DNA of 64,000 nt from CAIQIA01 sp945861105 (GCA_947488815.1 CANLCC010000010.1:6012-70011), one strand, 5' to 3'. Shown: positions 33,925 through 42,834, counted from the first letter of the stretch. Translations and numbers: made by a program. The notes: generated by a model from the sequence alone, not told the origin.

Positions 33925-34632
33925 TCAGAACGGTGTGTGGCGCAGGCCGTAGCCGCGGCCGCGGACGGTGTGGATCAGGCGGCGTTCGCCGTCAGCCTCC
34001 AGCTTGAGCCGAAGGTACCGGATGTAGACCTCGATGACATTGCCGCCACCGGCGTCCTCGGCCTGGCCCCACACCTGGCTGAGGATCTCCTCACGGCTCA
34101 CGGTCTGGCCGCGGTGTTCCACCAGCAGCAGCAGCAACGCATACTCACGGGCCGTGAGCAGCACCTCCCGGCGACCGCGCCACACCCGTTGCTGCACGGG
34201 GTCGAGCCGCAGATCTCCCTCCTCCAGCAGCCGGGGTGGCGCCGTCGAACCGGCGGACCCGCGGCGGTGCAGCCGCAGGCGCCGCAGCAGGTCGCTGGGG
34301 GGAGCCGACCGCAGCCAGAAGTCGCTGGCGCCGGCCTCAAGGCAGAGGATGCGGGCGGCGACGGTGTCGTCATCCACCTCGAGCAGCAGCGACAGGCCCC
34401 CTCCCGGCTCCTGATCGGCGAGGGCGCGCAACGGAGCCGCCAGGTCGATGGCCTCCGCCGACAGCACAATGGCCAGCAGATCGGCCGGCAGGGCACCGGA
34501 GGCCACCGCCGCGGCCGCCGCCGACCGGTCCCAGGTGAGGGTGGCGTACCCCGAAGCCTCAAGCCTGACCGCCATGGCCACGGCGGCAGAGCCCACCAGC
34601 AGAAGCCGGCCGCCGGGGGCCTCGGCCGTCAT
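33925..34632 (-). CDS. Atypical OmpR-family response regulator
   Basis: A 235-residue protein with a C-terminal winged helix (~residues 140-232: LDPVQQRVWRGRREVLLTAR, EYALLLLLVEHRGQTVSREE, VIEVYIRYLRLKLEADGERR, HTVRGRGYGLR), which is a clear OmpR/PhoB DNA-binding domain. The N-terminal ~125 residues resemble a receiver. The acidic pair is replaced (LLLVGSAAVA), the phospho-acceptor region DLLAIVLSAEAID lacks the expected Asp after the strand, and the conserved Lys is absent. It is probably a phosphorylation-independent regulator. Its ATG overlaps the nadK stop (ATGA). Confidence 0.88.
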   Translation of the reverse strand: MTAEAPGGRLLLVGSAAVAMAVRLEASGYATLTWDRSAAAAAVASGALPADLLAIVLSAEAIDLAAPLRALADQEPGGGLSLLLEVDDDTVAARILCLEAGASDFWLRSAPPSDLLRRLRLHRRGSAGSTAPPRLLEEGDLRLDPVQQRVWRGRREVLLTAREYALLLLLVEHRGQTVSREEILSQVWGQAEDAGGGNVIEVYIRYLRLKLEADGERRLIHTVRGRGYGLRHTPF

Positions 34633-35549
34633 GGACCGCCGGCCGGGGCACCGGGCTTGGCCACATGGGGCAGGCCCCAGCCCAGCTTCTCGCCCAGCAC
34701 CCGGAAGAACTCGTGGTCCTGCAGCCGCAGGAACCGGGCAGGGGTGTCGCTGCGGCGGATCAGCACCCGATCCTCGGGCCACACGTAGCAGCCGGCGCTG
34801 CCGTCCACCACCATCATCAGCCGCTCGGGGGTGGCCGGGAAGATCGTCACCGGTTCGCTGTCGCTGAACACCAGGGCCCGCGAGGCCAGCGAATGGGGAC
34901 AGATGGGCGCCAGCTCCAGCACCGGGCAGTCGGGGGCAATCACCGGACCGCCGGCGCTCAGGGCATAGGCCGTCGAGCCGGTGGGGGTCGAAAGGATGAC
35001 GCCATCGGCCGAGATGTCGACGGGGGCATGGCGACCGATGGCGATCTCGAAATGGCACATGCTGGTCAGCGGTTCCCGGTGCAGGGCCATCTCGTTGAGA
35101 CAGAGCACCTCCCAGCGGCGCTGGTCCCCCCGCAGCACGGTCACCAGCAGCATGGTGCGGTCTTCGACGGTCCAGCGGCCCTCCAGCACCTGCTCAATGG
35201 CCAGGTCGAGATGGTCGAGGTAGGTCTCGGCCAGAAAGCCGAGATGACCGGTGTTGATCGTCAGCATCGGCACCCCGAGGGGGGCCGTCTGGCGGGCCGC
35301 CGACAGCACGGTGCCATCACCGCCCAGCACGATCGCCATGGCCATCTCCCGGCGGAAGCTGGCCGGCACACAGGCCATGTGGCCCAGGGTGCGCAGATGC
35401 TGATCGGGATTGGCAAACCCCACCATGCCGCCGGCGCTGCTGGTGCGCACGACCTCCCAGCCCCCCTGCTGCAGACGGGCTTCGATCCGTTCAGCGGTGC
35501 TGACGGCCAGATCCTTGCCGTCGTTGACGATCAGTCCGGCACAGGGCAC
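34629..35549 (-). CDS. nadK: NAD(+) kinase
   Basis: The 306-residue enzyme phosphorylates NAD to NADP. The GGDGT motif is at residues 76-80 (VLGGDGTVLSAARQ). NTGHLGFLAETYLDHLD and the Gly-rich DGVILSTPTGSTAYALSAGG bind the nucleotide. It starts at GTG 35549, 53 bases after pheS. Cyanobacteria commonly have two NadK paralogues, and which this is cannot be told here. Confidence 0.95.
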   Translation of the reverse strand: MPCAGLIVNDGKDLAVSTAERIEARLQQGGWEVVRTSSAGGMVGFANPDQHLRTLGHMACVPASFRREMAMAIVLGGDGTVLSAARQTAPLGVPMLTINTGHLGFLAETYLDHLDLAIEQVLEGRWTVEDRTMLLVTVLRGDQRRWEVLCLNEMALHREPLTSMCHFEIAIGRHAPVDISADGVILSTPTGSTAYALSAGGPVIAPDCPVLELAPICPHSLASRALVFSDSEPVTIFPATPERLMMVVDGSAGCYVWPEDRVLIRRSDTPARFLRLQDHEFFRVLGEKLGWGLPHVAKPGAPAGGP

Positions 35550-35602
35550 CGATCGAAGACCAGCCAGGGCCCTGAATCTTACGGGCGCCGGCCCTCAGAA
35601 CC

Positions 35603-36610
35603 TCAGAACTGCTCCAGAAAGCGGAGGTCACTGTTGTAAAGACGGCGGATGTCGTCGATGCCGTGGCGCACCATGCAGAAGCGCTCGACCCCCAGACCGG
35701 CGGCGAAGCCGCTCCAGCGTTCAGGGTCGAGGCCGAGGCCCTCCAGCACCGCCGGGTCGACCATGCCGCAGCCCATCACCTCGAGCCAGCGGCCGCGCCA
35801 CTGCACATCAACCTCGGCGCTGGGTTCGGTGAAGGGGAAGTAGCTGGCGCGGAAGCGCACCGGCAGGTCGCCGAAGAACGCCCGCAGGAAATGGGTGACG
35901 GTGCCACGCAGATGGCTGAAATCCAGACCTTCGTCGATGGCCAGCACCTCCACCTGGTGGAACACCGGCGAATGGGTGGCATCGACCGCATCCCGGCGAT
36001 ACACCCGCCCGGGGGCAATCACCCGCACCGGCGGCGCGTGCTGCTCCAGATGGCGGATCTGCACCGGCGATGTGTGGGTGCGCAGCAGCTGGCCATCGGG
36101 CAGATAGAAGGTGTCCTGCATGTCCCGCGCCGGATGGTCGGCGGGGATGTTCAGCGCTTCGAAGTTGTAGTGGTCGGTCTCGATGTCCGGCCCCTCCACC
36201 ACCCGGTACCCGAGGCCGCAGAAGATGTCGACGATCGCGTCGGTGGTGCTGAGCAGCGGATGCCGGTGCCCCGGCGGCACGTGGCTGGGGGGCAGGGTGA
36301 CATCCAGGGTCTCGGCGGCGATGCGTTCCGCCAGGGCGGCCTGACGCAGGCCGGTCTGCCGTTGCAGCAGCAGGCTCTGCAGCTGCTCCTTCAGAACATT
36401 GGCGCGCTGGCCCACGAGGGGCCGCTGGTCACCGGGCAGCCGGCCCATGGCCCCCAGCACTCCGGAGAGTCGCCCTTTCTTGCCCAGCAGATCGATGCGG
36501 AGCTGTTCGAGGGCCGCGGCATCGACCGCAGCGGCGATGGCCTGGCTGGCCTCGCCCTCAAGGGCATCGAGCTGGCCGGTCAGCTCCTCCAGGGTCAGGG
36601 CGGTGCTCAC
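35603..36610 (-). CDS. pheS: Phenylalanine--tRNA ligase alpha subunit
   Basis: A 335-residue class II synthetase alpha chain. An N-terminal coiled-coil (LTLEELTGQLDALEGEASQA, then LLGKKGRLSGVLGAMGRLPG) binds tRNA. The catalytic domain has HPLLSTTDAIVDIFCGLGYR, DTFYLPDGQLLRTHTSPVQI, GRVYRRDAVDATHSPVFHQV and GFAAGLGVERFCMVRHGIDD. GTG 36610 gives the standard start STALTLEE. pheT is not adjacent, as is common in cyanobacteria. Confidence 0.97.
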   Translation of the reverse strand: MSTALTLEELTGQLDALEGEASQAIAAAVDAAALEQLRIDLLGKKGRLSGVLGAMGRLPGDQRPLVGQRANVLKEQLQSLLLQRQTGLRQAALAERIAAETLDVTLPPSHVPPGHRHPLLSTTDAIVDIFCGLGYRVVEGPDIETDHYNFEALNIPADHPARDMQDTFYLPDGQLLRTHTSPVQIRHLEQHAPPVRVIAPGRVYRRDAVDATHSPVFHQVEVLAIDEGLDFSHLRGTVTHFLRAFFGDLPVRFRASYFPFTEPSAEVDVQWRGRWLEVMGCGMVDPAVLEGLGLDPERWSGFAAGLGVERFCMVRHGIDDIRRLYNSDLRFLEQF

Positions 36611-36699
36611 GGCCGGGACAGAACCAGAGAGCGGCACTGTACGGACCTGTCCGGCGCCCGGCGGCCCCGGTTAGCTTGCCCCGGTCGCCGGCGCCTGCC

Positions 36700-37503
36700 A
36701 TGGCCGATCCGCTGCGGATCCTGATCAGCAACGACGACGGCGTCTTCGCCGAGGGCATCCGCACCCTTGCCCTCGAGGCCGCCGCCCGCGGCCACCGGGT
36801 CACCGTGGTGTGCCCGGACCAGGAACGGTCGGCCACCGGCCATGGCCTGACCCTGCAGAGCCCGATCCGGGCCGAACGGGCCGATGGCCTCTTCGGTGGC
36901 GGCATCGAGGCCTGGGCCTGCAGCGGCACCCCGTCTGACTGCGTCAAGCTGGCCCTGGGGCGACTGCTGCCGACACCGCCCGATCTGGTGCTGTCGGGCA
37001 TCAACCACGGCCCCAACCTGGGTTCCGATGTCTTCTATTCGGGCACCGTGGCCGCCGCCATGGAAGGCACCCTCGAGGGCCTGCCGGCCCTGGCGGTGAG
37101 CAGTGCCTGTTTCGACTGGCGCCAGTTCGACGGCGCCGCCCGCCGGGCCCTCGATGTGGCCGAAGCGGCCCTGGCCGGCGGCTGGCCCGAGGGTCTGCTG
37201 CTGAACCTCAACGTGCCGGCGGTGCCGGCCGAACGCATCGGCCCCCTGCGCTGGTGCCGCCCCGCCGTGCGCCGCTACGTCGATCAGTTCGACCAGCGCC
37301 ACGACCCCCGTGGCCGGGCCTACTACTGGCTCGCGGGGGAAGTGGTCAATGATCTCGACGCCCTGGGGTCAGGCCCCCGCGACTGGCCCACCGACGTGGC
37401 CCAGGTGCAGGCCGGTGGCGCCGCCCTCACCCCCCTGCAACCCGACCTGTTCTGGCGCCATGGCCTCGAGGCCCTGCCCAGCCTGCCCCCCGGCACGACC
37501 TAG
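36700..37503 (+). CDS. surE: 5'/3'-nucleotidase SurE
   Basis: The 267-residue metal-dependent phosphatase starts MADPLRILISNDDGVFAEGI, with the Asp-Asp metal ligands, and continues VTVVCPDQERSATGHGLTLQ, CSGTPSDCVKLAL and SGINHGPNLGSDVFYSGTVA. SurE dephosphorylates nucleoside monophosphates and helps stationary survival. It is divergent from pheS and its end overlaps the convergent Tic21-like gene by 4 bases. Confidence 0.96.
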   Translation: MADPLRILISNDDGVFAEGIRTLALEAAARGHRVTVVCPDQERSATGHGLTLQSPIRAERADGLFGGGIEAWACSGTPSDCVKLALGRLLPTPPDLVLSGINHGPNLGSDVFYSGTVAAAMEGTLEGLPALAVSSACFDWRQFDGAARRALDVAEAALAGGWPEGLLLNLNVPAVPAERIGPLRWCRPAVRRYVDQFDQRHDPRGRAYYWLAGEVVNDLDALGSGPRDWPTDVAQVQAGGAALTPLQPDLFWRHGLEALPSLPPGTT

Positions 37504-38108
37504 GGCCGCTGGATGCGCTGCAGCAGCCACAGGGTGACCCAGAGACCGATCAGATGGCCGGTGAGCACCTGGGTGTTGGCCAGCACCGAGAACATCTCGA
37601 GGGAGGTGATGGCGTTGTTGCCCAGGCCGGCGGTGCCGGCGAACCCCGGCTGCTGCAGGGAAGCCTGGAAGGTGAGGCTGCCGGCCAGGGCCTGGTAACC
37701 CACCACCGCCAGGGTGACCCCGCCGAGACTGGCCAGGATGTGGCGCTTGAGGCGGGCCGCGGTCTCGCCGCGGGACGGGCGGGCGCCGCCGCCGCTGAGG
37801 CTGCGGCCCAGGCCGATCAAGCCCCAGTCCTGCCACACCGACCAGGCCAGCAGCAGCAGCGAGAGGGTGGTGAGCGACAGGCCGGGGCCAAGGCCGATGG
37901 CCCGCTCGCGGTTGCGGATCAGTTCAGCCCCGAGGCTGTTGAAGGTGAGCACCCCCAGGCAGACCACCGCCATGGCCAGCTGGGCCCAGAAGGTGATCCA
38001 GCCCAGTCCGCGGAAGGCGGCGCTGATGCGCTGCAGATCAAGTCGGTCGGCCAAGGGCAACGCCGGCGGTGGCGTCCCCAAGTTGCCATGGGAGGATGCA
38101 TCAGGCAC
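37500..38108 (-). CDS. DUF3611 (Tic21-like) membrane protein
   Basis: The 202-residue protein begins its core with LDLQRISAAFRGLGWITFWA, then has four hydrophobic helices (QLAMAVVCLGVLTFNSL, LTTLSLLLLAWSVWQDWGLI, ASLGGVTLAVVGYQALAGSL, LTGHLIGLWVTLWLLQRI). This fits the cyanobacterial DUF3611 family, whose plant homologue is the inner-envelope protein Tic21/PIC1, discussed as a protein or iron translocon component. Its start lies 13 bases inside the divergent ribF 5' end if ribF begins at 38096. Confidence 0.85.
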   Translation of the reverse strand: MPDASSHGNLGTPPPALPLADRLDLQRISAAFRGLGWITFWAQLAMAVVCLGVLTFNSLGAELIRNRERAIGLGPGLSLTTLSLLLLAWSVWQDWGLIGLGRSLSGGGARPSRGETAARLKRHILASLGGVTLAVVGYQALAGSLTFQASLQQPGFAGTAGLGNNAITSLEMFSVLANTQVLTGHLIGLWVTLWLLQRIQRP

Positions 38109-39064
38109 GGCCGATCGCGTTGATTCCCCTGCGCTCCCCCCAGCAGGCCGCCACGCCCACGGCCCTGGCCCTCGGCAGCTTTGATGGTCTCCATGCCGGC
38201 CACCGGCGGGTGATCGCCGCCGCCGTGGCGGCAGCCAACGAGCGCCCCGAGCTGGTGCCCACGGTGGTCTCGTTCTGGCCCCATCCGCGGGAGGTGCTGG
38301 CGGGGGAGCCGCGGCTGCGGCTCGACCTGGCCGAGGACAAGCTGGAGCTGCTCGAACCCCTCGGCATCGCCCAGCTGGTGCTGGTGCCGTTCGATCGGAC
38401 CCTGGCCCTGCTCAGCCCCGCCGCCTTCGTCGAGCAGGTGCTGGTGCAGCAGCTGCGGGCCGGTGCCGTGGCGGTGGGCGAGAACTTCCGCTTCGGGCAC
38501 CGCCGCAGCGGTGGCCCGGACGAACTCAGGCAGCTGGGACAAGCTGCCGGCATCAGGGTGTCGGTGCTGCCGCTGCTGGATGACCGTGGTGATCGCATCA
38601 GCAGCAGTCGGATCCGGGCGGCCCTGGCGGCCGCTGACCTGGCCGAGGCGGCACGGCTGCTGGAACGGCCCTACCGCTTCCGCGGCCTGGTGGTGAAGGG
38701 CCGAGGTCTGGGGCGGGGCCTCGGCTGGCCCACCGCCAACCTGCAGGTGGATGGACGCAAATGCCTGCCGGCCGAAGGCGTCTATGCCGCCTGGGTGCGC
38801 CGCAACGATGGGGAACCCCTGCCAGCCGTGATGAACCTCGGCCGCCAGCCCACCATCGATCCTGAAGCCCCCTCGGCCGTGGAGGTGCACCTGCTCGACC
38901 GGGAGCTGGAACTCGACGGCACCTGGCTGACGGTGGAACCGACGGCTCGCCTGCGCAGCCAGCAGGCCTTCCCTTCCCTGCAGGCCCTGGCGGCCCAGAT
39001 CGCCGCCGATGCCGACGAGGCCCGCCGGAGGCTGCTGGGCTTGGAGGATCAGCCCACCGGGTAG
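38096..39064 (+). CDS. ribF: Bifunctional riboflavin kinase/FAD synthetase
   Basis: A 322-residue RibF. The N-terminal FMN adenylyltransferase half (LALGSFDGLHAGHRRVIAAA, GENFRFGHRRSG, SSSRIRAAL) converts FMN to FAD. The C-terminal riboflavin kinase half has FRGLVVKGRGLGRGLGWPTA, NLQVDGRKCLPAEGVYAAWV and VMNLGRQPTI. TTG 38120 (IPLRSPQQ) is an equally plausible start that avoids overlap with the divergent DUF3611 gene. ribD at 26 kb belongs to the same cofactor pathway. Confidence 0.95.
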   Translation: MHQARPIALIPLRSPQQAATPTALALGSFDGLHAGHRRVIAAAVAAANERPELVPTVVSFWPHPREVLAGEPRLRLDLAEDKLELLEPLGIAQLVLVPFDRTLALLSPAAFVEQVLVQQLRAGAVAVGENFRFGHRRSGGPDELRQLGQAAGIRVSVLPLLDDRGDRISSSRIRAALAAADLAEAARLLERPYRFRGLVVKGRGLGRGLGWPTANLQVDGRKCLPAEGVYAAWVRRNDGEPLPAVMNLGRQPTIDPEAPSAVEVHLLDRELELDGTWLTVEPTARLRSQQAFPSLQALAAQIAADADEARRRLLGLEDQPTG

Positions 39065-39228
39065 GCGTGGGTGAGGCCCCAGGCGATGAAGGCGGCGATG
39101 CCGCCGAGCAGCACCGCCCCCCAGATCACCACCTGCATGGGGCTGTCGGCGCTGGTGACGGCGGGCAATGGGGCCGCCGGCCGGGGCTCGCGGGACGGGG
39201 GAGGGGCGTCGGCCACGGACCACGGCAT
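39049..39228 (-). CDS. Small single-pass membrane protein (59 residues)
   Basis: The frame MPWSVADAPPPSREPRPAAP... encodes a Pro/Ala-rich soluble N-terminus. A single transmembrane helix (MQVVIWGAVLLGGIAAFIAW) and a short end GLTHAYPVG follow. The helix is followed by a polar Pro-ended tail, typical of small thylakoid or plasma-membrane subunits. No named family is assigned. It overlaps the ribF 3' end by 16 bases on the opposite strand and lies between ribF and thiE. Confidence 0.7.
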   Translation of the reverse strand: MPWSVADAPPPSREPRPAAPLPAVTSADSPMQVVIWGAVLLGGIAAFIAWGLTHAYPVG

Positions 39229-40313
39229 GCTTCGCCCAGGCTAGACAGGAGGCGACGCCACCGCCCAGGCCCCTGACCGCCACCCCGACACCCCTGCTCC
39301 GCCTGCTCGACGCCAACCTCAACCGGGCCCGGGAGGGCCTGCGGGTGGCCGAGGACTGGGCCCGTTTCGGCCTCGACCGCCGGGATCTGGTCGAGGCCTT
39401 CAAGGATCTGCGGCAGCAGCTCGGCCGCTGCCACCGTCCCGCCTACCGCCTGGCCGGCCACAGCGCCGGCGATGTGGGGGCCGGGCTGGGCCATCCGGCC
39501 CAGGACCAGCGCACCCACCCGGGCCAGGTGGTGGCTGCCAACTGCGCCCGGGCCCAGGAGGCCCTGCGGGTGCTGGAGGAATTCGGCCGGGGGCTGGACC
39601 CTGACCTGGCCTCCACGGCGGCACGGGTGCGCTACCGGCTCTACGACCTTGAAATCCAGCTGCTGGCCTGCCAGGAACGGCGGCATCGCCTCGCCCAGGC
39701 GCGGCTGTATCTGATCACGGCCGCCGTGCCCGACCTCGTCCGAGTGGTCGACCAGTCGTTGCAGGCGGGCCTCGGGCTGCTGCAGTACCGCTCGAAGCAG
39801 ACCGACGACCGCAGCCGCTACCGGGAGGCGGTGGCCCTGCGGGACCGCTGCGCCGACCACGGGGCGCTGTTTGTGGTCAATGACCGTCTGGACCTGGCCC
39901 TGGCGGTCGAGGCCGATGGCGTCCACCTGGGCCAGGAGGATCTGCCGCCCGAGGCGGCACGACGTCTGCTGGGGCCGGACCGGTTGATCGGCCGCAGCAC
40001 CCACGCCCTGGACCAGCTGGAGGCGGCCGTGGCCGCCGGCGCCGACTACACCGGTGTGGGCCCCGTGCACGCCACCCCCACCAAACCGGGCCGGCAACCG
40101 GTGGGCTTCGGCTATCTGGAGCAGGCGGTGGCAGCGGCGGTGCGCCCCGCCTACGCCATCGGCGGCATTGATCTCACCACCATCGATGCCGTGCTGGCCA
40201 CCGGCATCTTCGGGGTGGCGGTGGTGCGGGCCGTGATGGAGGCCCGGGATCCGGGTGCCGCCACGGCGGCGCTGCTGCAGCGCCTCGCGGCCCACCCGCG
40301 ACAGGATCCATGA
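39168..40313 (+). CDS. thiE: Thiamine phosphate synthase ThiE with N-terminal ThiD2-like domain
   Basis: The C-terminal ~210 residues are a ThiE TIM barrel (ARLYLITAAVPDLVRVVDQS, LLQYRSKQ, FVVNDRLDLALAVEADGVHL, GRSTHAL, DYTGVGPVHATPTKPG). It joins HMP-PP and thiazole phosphate. The preceding ~140 residues (RLLDANLNRAREGLRVAEDW) match the extra domain seen in cyanobacterial ThiE. The start is unclear. The only canonical codon before LLRLLDANLN is ATG 39168, which lies antisense to the 59-residue gene. The true start may be near 39250-39275, possibly at a rare codon after AGGAGG at 39247. Confidence 0.92.
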   Translation: MGPPAGARGTGEGRRPRTTACFAQARQEATPPPRPLTATPTPLLRLLDANLNRAREGLRVAEDWARFGLDRRDLVEAFKDLRQQLGRCHRPAYRLAGHSAGDVGAGLGHPAQDQRTHPGQVVAANCARAQEALRVLEEFGRGLDPDLASTAARVRYRLYDLEIQLLACQERRHRLAQARLYLITAAVPDLVRVVDQSLQAGLGLLQYRSKQTDDRSRYREAVALRDRCADHGALFVVNDRLDLALAVEADGVHLGQEDLPPEAARRLLGPDRLIGRSTHALDQLEAAVAAGADYTGVGPVHATPTKPGRQPVGFGYLEQAVAAAVRPAYAIGGIDLTTIDAVLATGIFGVAVVRAVMEARDPGAATAALLQRLAAHPRQDP

Positions 40314-40528
40314 CCACTCCAGCCAGCATCGAGGTGCAGGTCAACGGCGAACGACGCCGTTGCGCCGCCGGCCTCACCCTGGACAGCCTGCTGCCAGAGC
40401 TGGGCTACCGCCCCCAGCTGGTGGTGGTCGAGTTCAACGGCACCATCGTGCCGCGCCGCCTCTGGGCCGAGCAGGCGGTGCAGAACGGCGACACCCTCGA
40501 GGTGGTGACGATCGTGGGGGGCGGCTGA
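40310..40528 (+). CDS. thiS: Sulfur carrier protein ThiS
   Basis: The 72-residue ubiquitin-fold protein (IEVQVNGERRRCAAGLTLDS, then VVEFNGTIVPRRLWAEQAVQ) ends VTIVGGG. A terminal Gly-Gly is adenylated and thiocarboxylated to donate sulfur for the thiamine thiazole ring. Three Gly end the protein here instead of two. Its start overlaps the thiE stop (ATGA-type), consistent with a thiES operon. Confidence 0.93.
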   Translation: MTTPASIEVQVNGERRRCAAGLTLDSLLPELGYRPQLVVVEFNGTIVPRRLWAEQAVQNGDTLEVVTIVGGG

Positions 40529-40590
40529 CCGCACCCGCCCCCCCGGCCACCGTTCCTACGATTCAGGCTGTTGATCCGCGAGGTCGACCC

Positions 40591-41565
40591 ATGGCCCGCA
40601 GCTTCCGTTCTCCGCTCCGGCGTCTGATGCGTCTCCTCAGCCTTTCCCTGCTGCCGCTGCTCGCGGCCAGCCTGTTCACGCTGGTGGCACCCCAGCCGGC
40701 CCAGGCCGCCAGCGGTGGTCGCATCGGCGGCGGCAGCTTCAGGTCCTCGAGTCCTTCCTTCCGCGGGGGCTCCTACGGCGGTGGGTCCTATGGCGGCGGC
40801 TCCTACGGCGGTCGGTACGGCGGGGGTTATGGCGGTGGTGGCTTCGGCTTCCCCTTCCTGCTCCCCATCGGCTTCGGCTTCGGCGGCGCTGGACTGTTCG
40901 GATTCCTGATCCTGATGGCCGTGGTGGGCGTGCTGCTCAACGGCCTGCGCGGGGCCATGGGCGGCGGTGAGTCCATGGGGCTGCCGGCCCAGGCCGGCGA
41001 CGGCCCCGTGTCGGTGGCCCAGATGCAGCTCGGCCTGCTGGCCACCGCCCGCGACCTGCAGCAGGACCTGCGCCGCTCGGCCCGCACGGCCGACACGGGC
41101 AGCAGCGCCGGCCTGCAGCAGGTGCTGCAGGAGACCACCCTGGCTCTTCTGCGCCATCCCGACCAGTGGGTGTACGCCAACAGCGAGGTGGGTCAGGTGC
41201 CGTTCACGGCCGCCGAGGCCACCTTCAATCGCCTCTCGATGGCGGAGCGAAGCAAGCTCAGCAGTGAGGTGACGACGAATGTGGACGGCCGCCGCCGGGC
41301 CGAGGCCGACGCAACGGTGCAGGCCGGCGATGCCGACGCCGCCAATGATTTCATCGCCGTGACCCTGCTGGTGGCCAGCCGCCGCCCCATTCCTCTCAAG
41401 CCGGTCGACTCGGCCGATCAGCTGCGCGAAGCCCTGCGGGTGCTGGGGGCTGTGCCCTCCTCAGACCTGCTGGCCCTCGAGGTGATCTGGCAGCCCGATG
41501 CCCAGGGCGACGTGCTCGAAGCCGGCGAACTGCTCACCGCCTATCCCCAGCTCAAGCACCTCTGA
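40591..41565 (+). CDS. DUF1517 membrane-anchored protein with Gly-rich repeats
   Basis: A 324-residue protein with an N-terminal signal/anchor (LMRLLSLSLLPLLAASLFTL). The sequence up to ~residue 85 is a Gly/Ser/Tyr repeat region made of GGSYGGGSYGG units. A membrane helix (GLFGFLILMAVVGVLLNGLR) and a soluble C-terminal domain (VAQMQLGLLATARDLQQDLR, TLLVASRRPIPL, LLALEVIWQPD) follow. This is the cyanobacterial/plant DUF1517 layout, function unknown. Its last 14 bases overlap the convergent FAD-protein gene. Confidence 0.88.
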   Translation: MARSFRSPLRRLMRLLSLSLLPLLAASLFTLVAPQPAQAASGGRIGGGSFRSSSPSFRGGSYGGGSYGGGSYGGRYGGGYGGGGFGFPFLLPIGFGFGGAGLFGFLILMAVVGVLLNGLRGAMGGGESMGLPAQAGDGPVSVAQMQLGLLATARDLQQDLRRSARTADTGSSAGLQQVLQETTLALLRHPDQWVYANSEVGQVPFTAAEATFNRLSMAERSKLSSEVTTNVDGRRRAEADATVQAGDADAANDFIAVTLLVASRRPIPLKPVDSADQLREALRVLGAVPSSDLLALEVIWQPDAQGDVLEAGELLTAYPQLKHL

Positions 41566-42772
41566 CCCCGGCGGCAGCCAGCAGCTGGGCCGCCAGCCGT
41601 TCGGCGCTGCGCCAGGCCCCTTCGACCCTGCCGAAGCCGGGTCCCGAGACAAAATCACCGCAGAATGCGACGCGGCTATCGGGGCAGACCGTCAGATCGG
41701 GGGGCAAACCGGGGGGCAGCGGGAAGGCCGCCCCCCAGCGCATCAGCTGCCGCTGGTCACTGCGGCGCAGGCTGGCCACCATCGCCGGGGTCAACCATGG
41801 CTCGAGGGCGTCGCAGAGCATGGCCGCCAGGCGCTGGATCACCTCCGCCTCCTCCACCTCCCGGGGGGGAAGGGTCTGCAGCAGGGCAACGGCCGAACGG
41901 GAGCCATAAACACTGAGGTGCTCGGTGGCGAAGACCGTGCTCGAGTGGGCCACCAGGGTGCACCGCCCATCCCCGAGGGGCTGAATCCGCAGCCGCGAGA
42001 GGCCGAAGCGCTGGCGGGCGGCCCCGTCAAACTCCAGCAGCCGGAACGGCAAGGCGCACCAGGCGGCCGCGGCGGGCGGTTCACACACCACCAGCAGATT
42101 GCTGCGGGGCTCCACCCTGATCGCGGCGATGCGTTCGAGAGAATGGTTGAGGCGGGCATCGCCCAGGGCGGTGGCCGCCCGCCGCAGGGGCGCCTCATCC
42201 CAGCCCAGCACCAGCCGGCTGCGGGGATGGGCCGGCAACGTGCTGCTGAGCACCAACCAGTCCACCTCCTGCAACAGCCCGCCGTCGGCATCCTGCAGGC
42301 GCCAGCCCCCCCCGGGCAGCGGCTGCAGATGCCGCACCAGCTGGCCGTACCGCGGCGTCACGGCCTCGCCGGCAAGCTGCAGCAACGCCGTGCAGAAGCG
42401 ATCCATCCCACCAGGGGCGATCAGCAGCTGCCCCTGCACCAGCGGATCGTGGCAACCCGCCAGCAGCTGCTGCGTCTCCCCATGCAGCAGGGCGACGGGA
42501 TCGTCGAAGGGTTCGAGGGCACCGCAGGCCAGCAGCGGGGCCAGCAACAGCGGCGGTTCCGCGACGGCAAGGTTGAGCAGCGGTGCCCCATGGTCGAACC
42601 GCAGATCGGTGTCCTGGCGGGAACGGCGACTGGCGGTGCGTCCCCCCGGCCCGCGGCCGATTTCCCAGAGGGTGACGGGGCCAGGCCACTCCAGCTGCCG
42701 CAGACGGGCCGCCAGGGCGCACCCCGCCACCCCCGCACCGATCACCGCCAGCCGCTGGCCCTGGGCACCCAT
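41552..42772 (-). CDS. FAD/NAD(P)-dependent amine-oxidase-like oxidoreductase
   Basis: A 406-residue protein with an N-terminal dinucleotide fold (LAVIGAGVAGCALAARLRQL, then TLWEIGRGPGGRTASRRSRQ), the FDHGAPLLNL segment and a C-terminal FAD loop (FCGDFVSGPGFGRVEGAWRS). The layout resembles renalase-like flavoproteins of cyanobacteria. The substrate is unknown. It is convergent with the DUF1517 gene and divergent from the acyltransferase at 42835. Confidence 0.85.
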   Translation of the reverse strand: MGAQGQRLAVIGAGVAGCALAARLRQLEWPGPVTLWEIGRGPGGRTASRRSRQDTDLRFDHGAPLLNLAVAEPPLLLAPLLACGALEPFDDPVALLHGETQQLLAGCHDPLVQGQLLIAPGGMDRFCTALLQLAGEAVTPRYGQLVRHLQPLPGGGWRLQDADGGLLQEVDWLVLSSTLPAHPRSRLVLGWDEAPLRRAATALGDARLNHSLERIAAIRVEPRSNLLVVCEPPAAAAWCALPFRLLEFDGAARQRFGLSRLRIQPLGDGRCTLVAHSSTVFATEHLSVYGSRSAVALLQTLPPREVEEAEVIQRLAAMLCDALEPWLTPAMVASLRRSDQRQLMRWGAAFPLPPGLPPDLTVCPDSRVAFCGDFVSGPGFGRVEGAWRSAERLAAQLLAAAGVRGA

Positions 42773-42834
42773 ACCGGCACGGTAGCGACAGCCGCCCCGT
42801 GGGCGACCATGGCCCCCTGCGCACCTCCTCCCGG

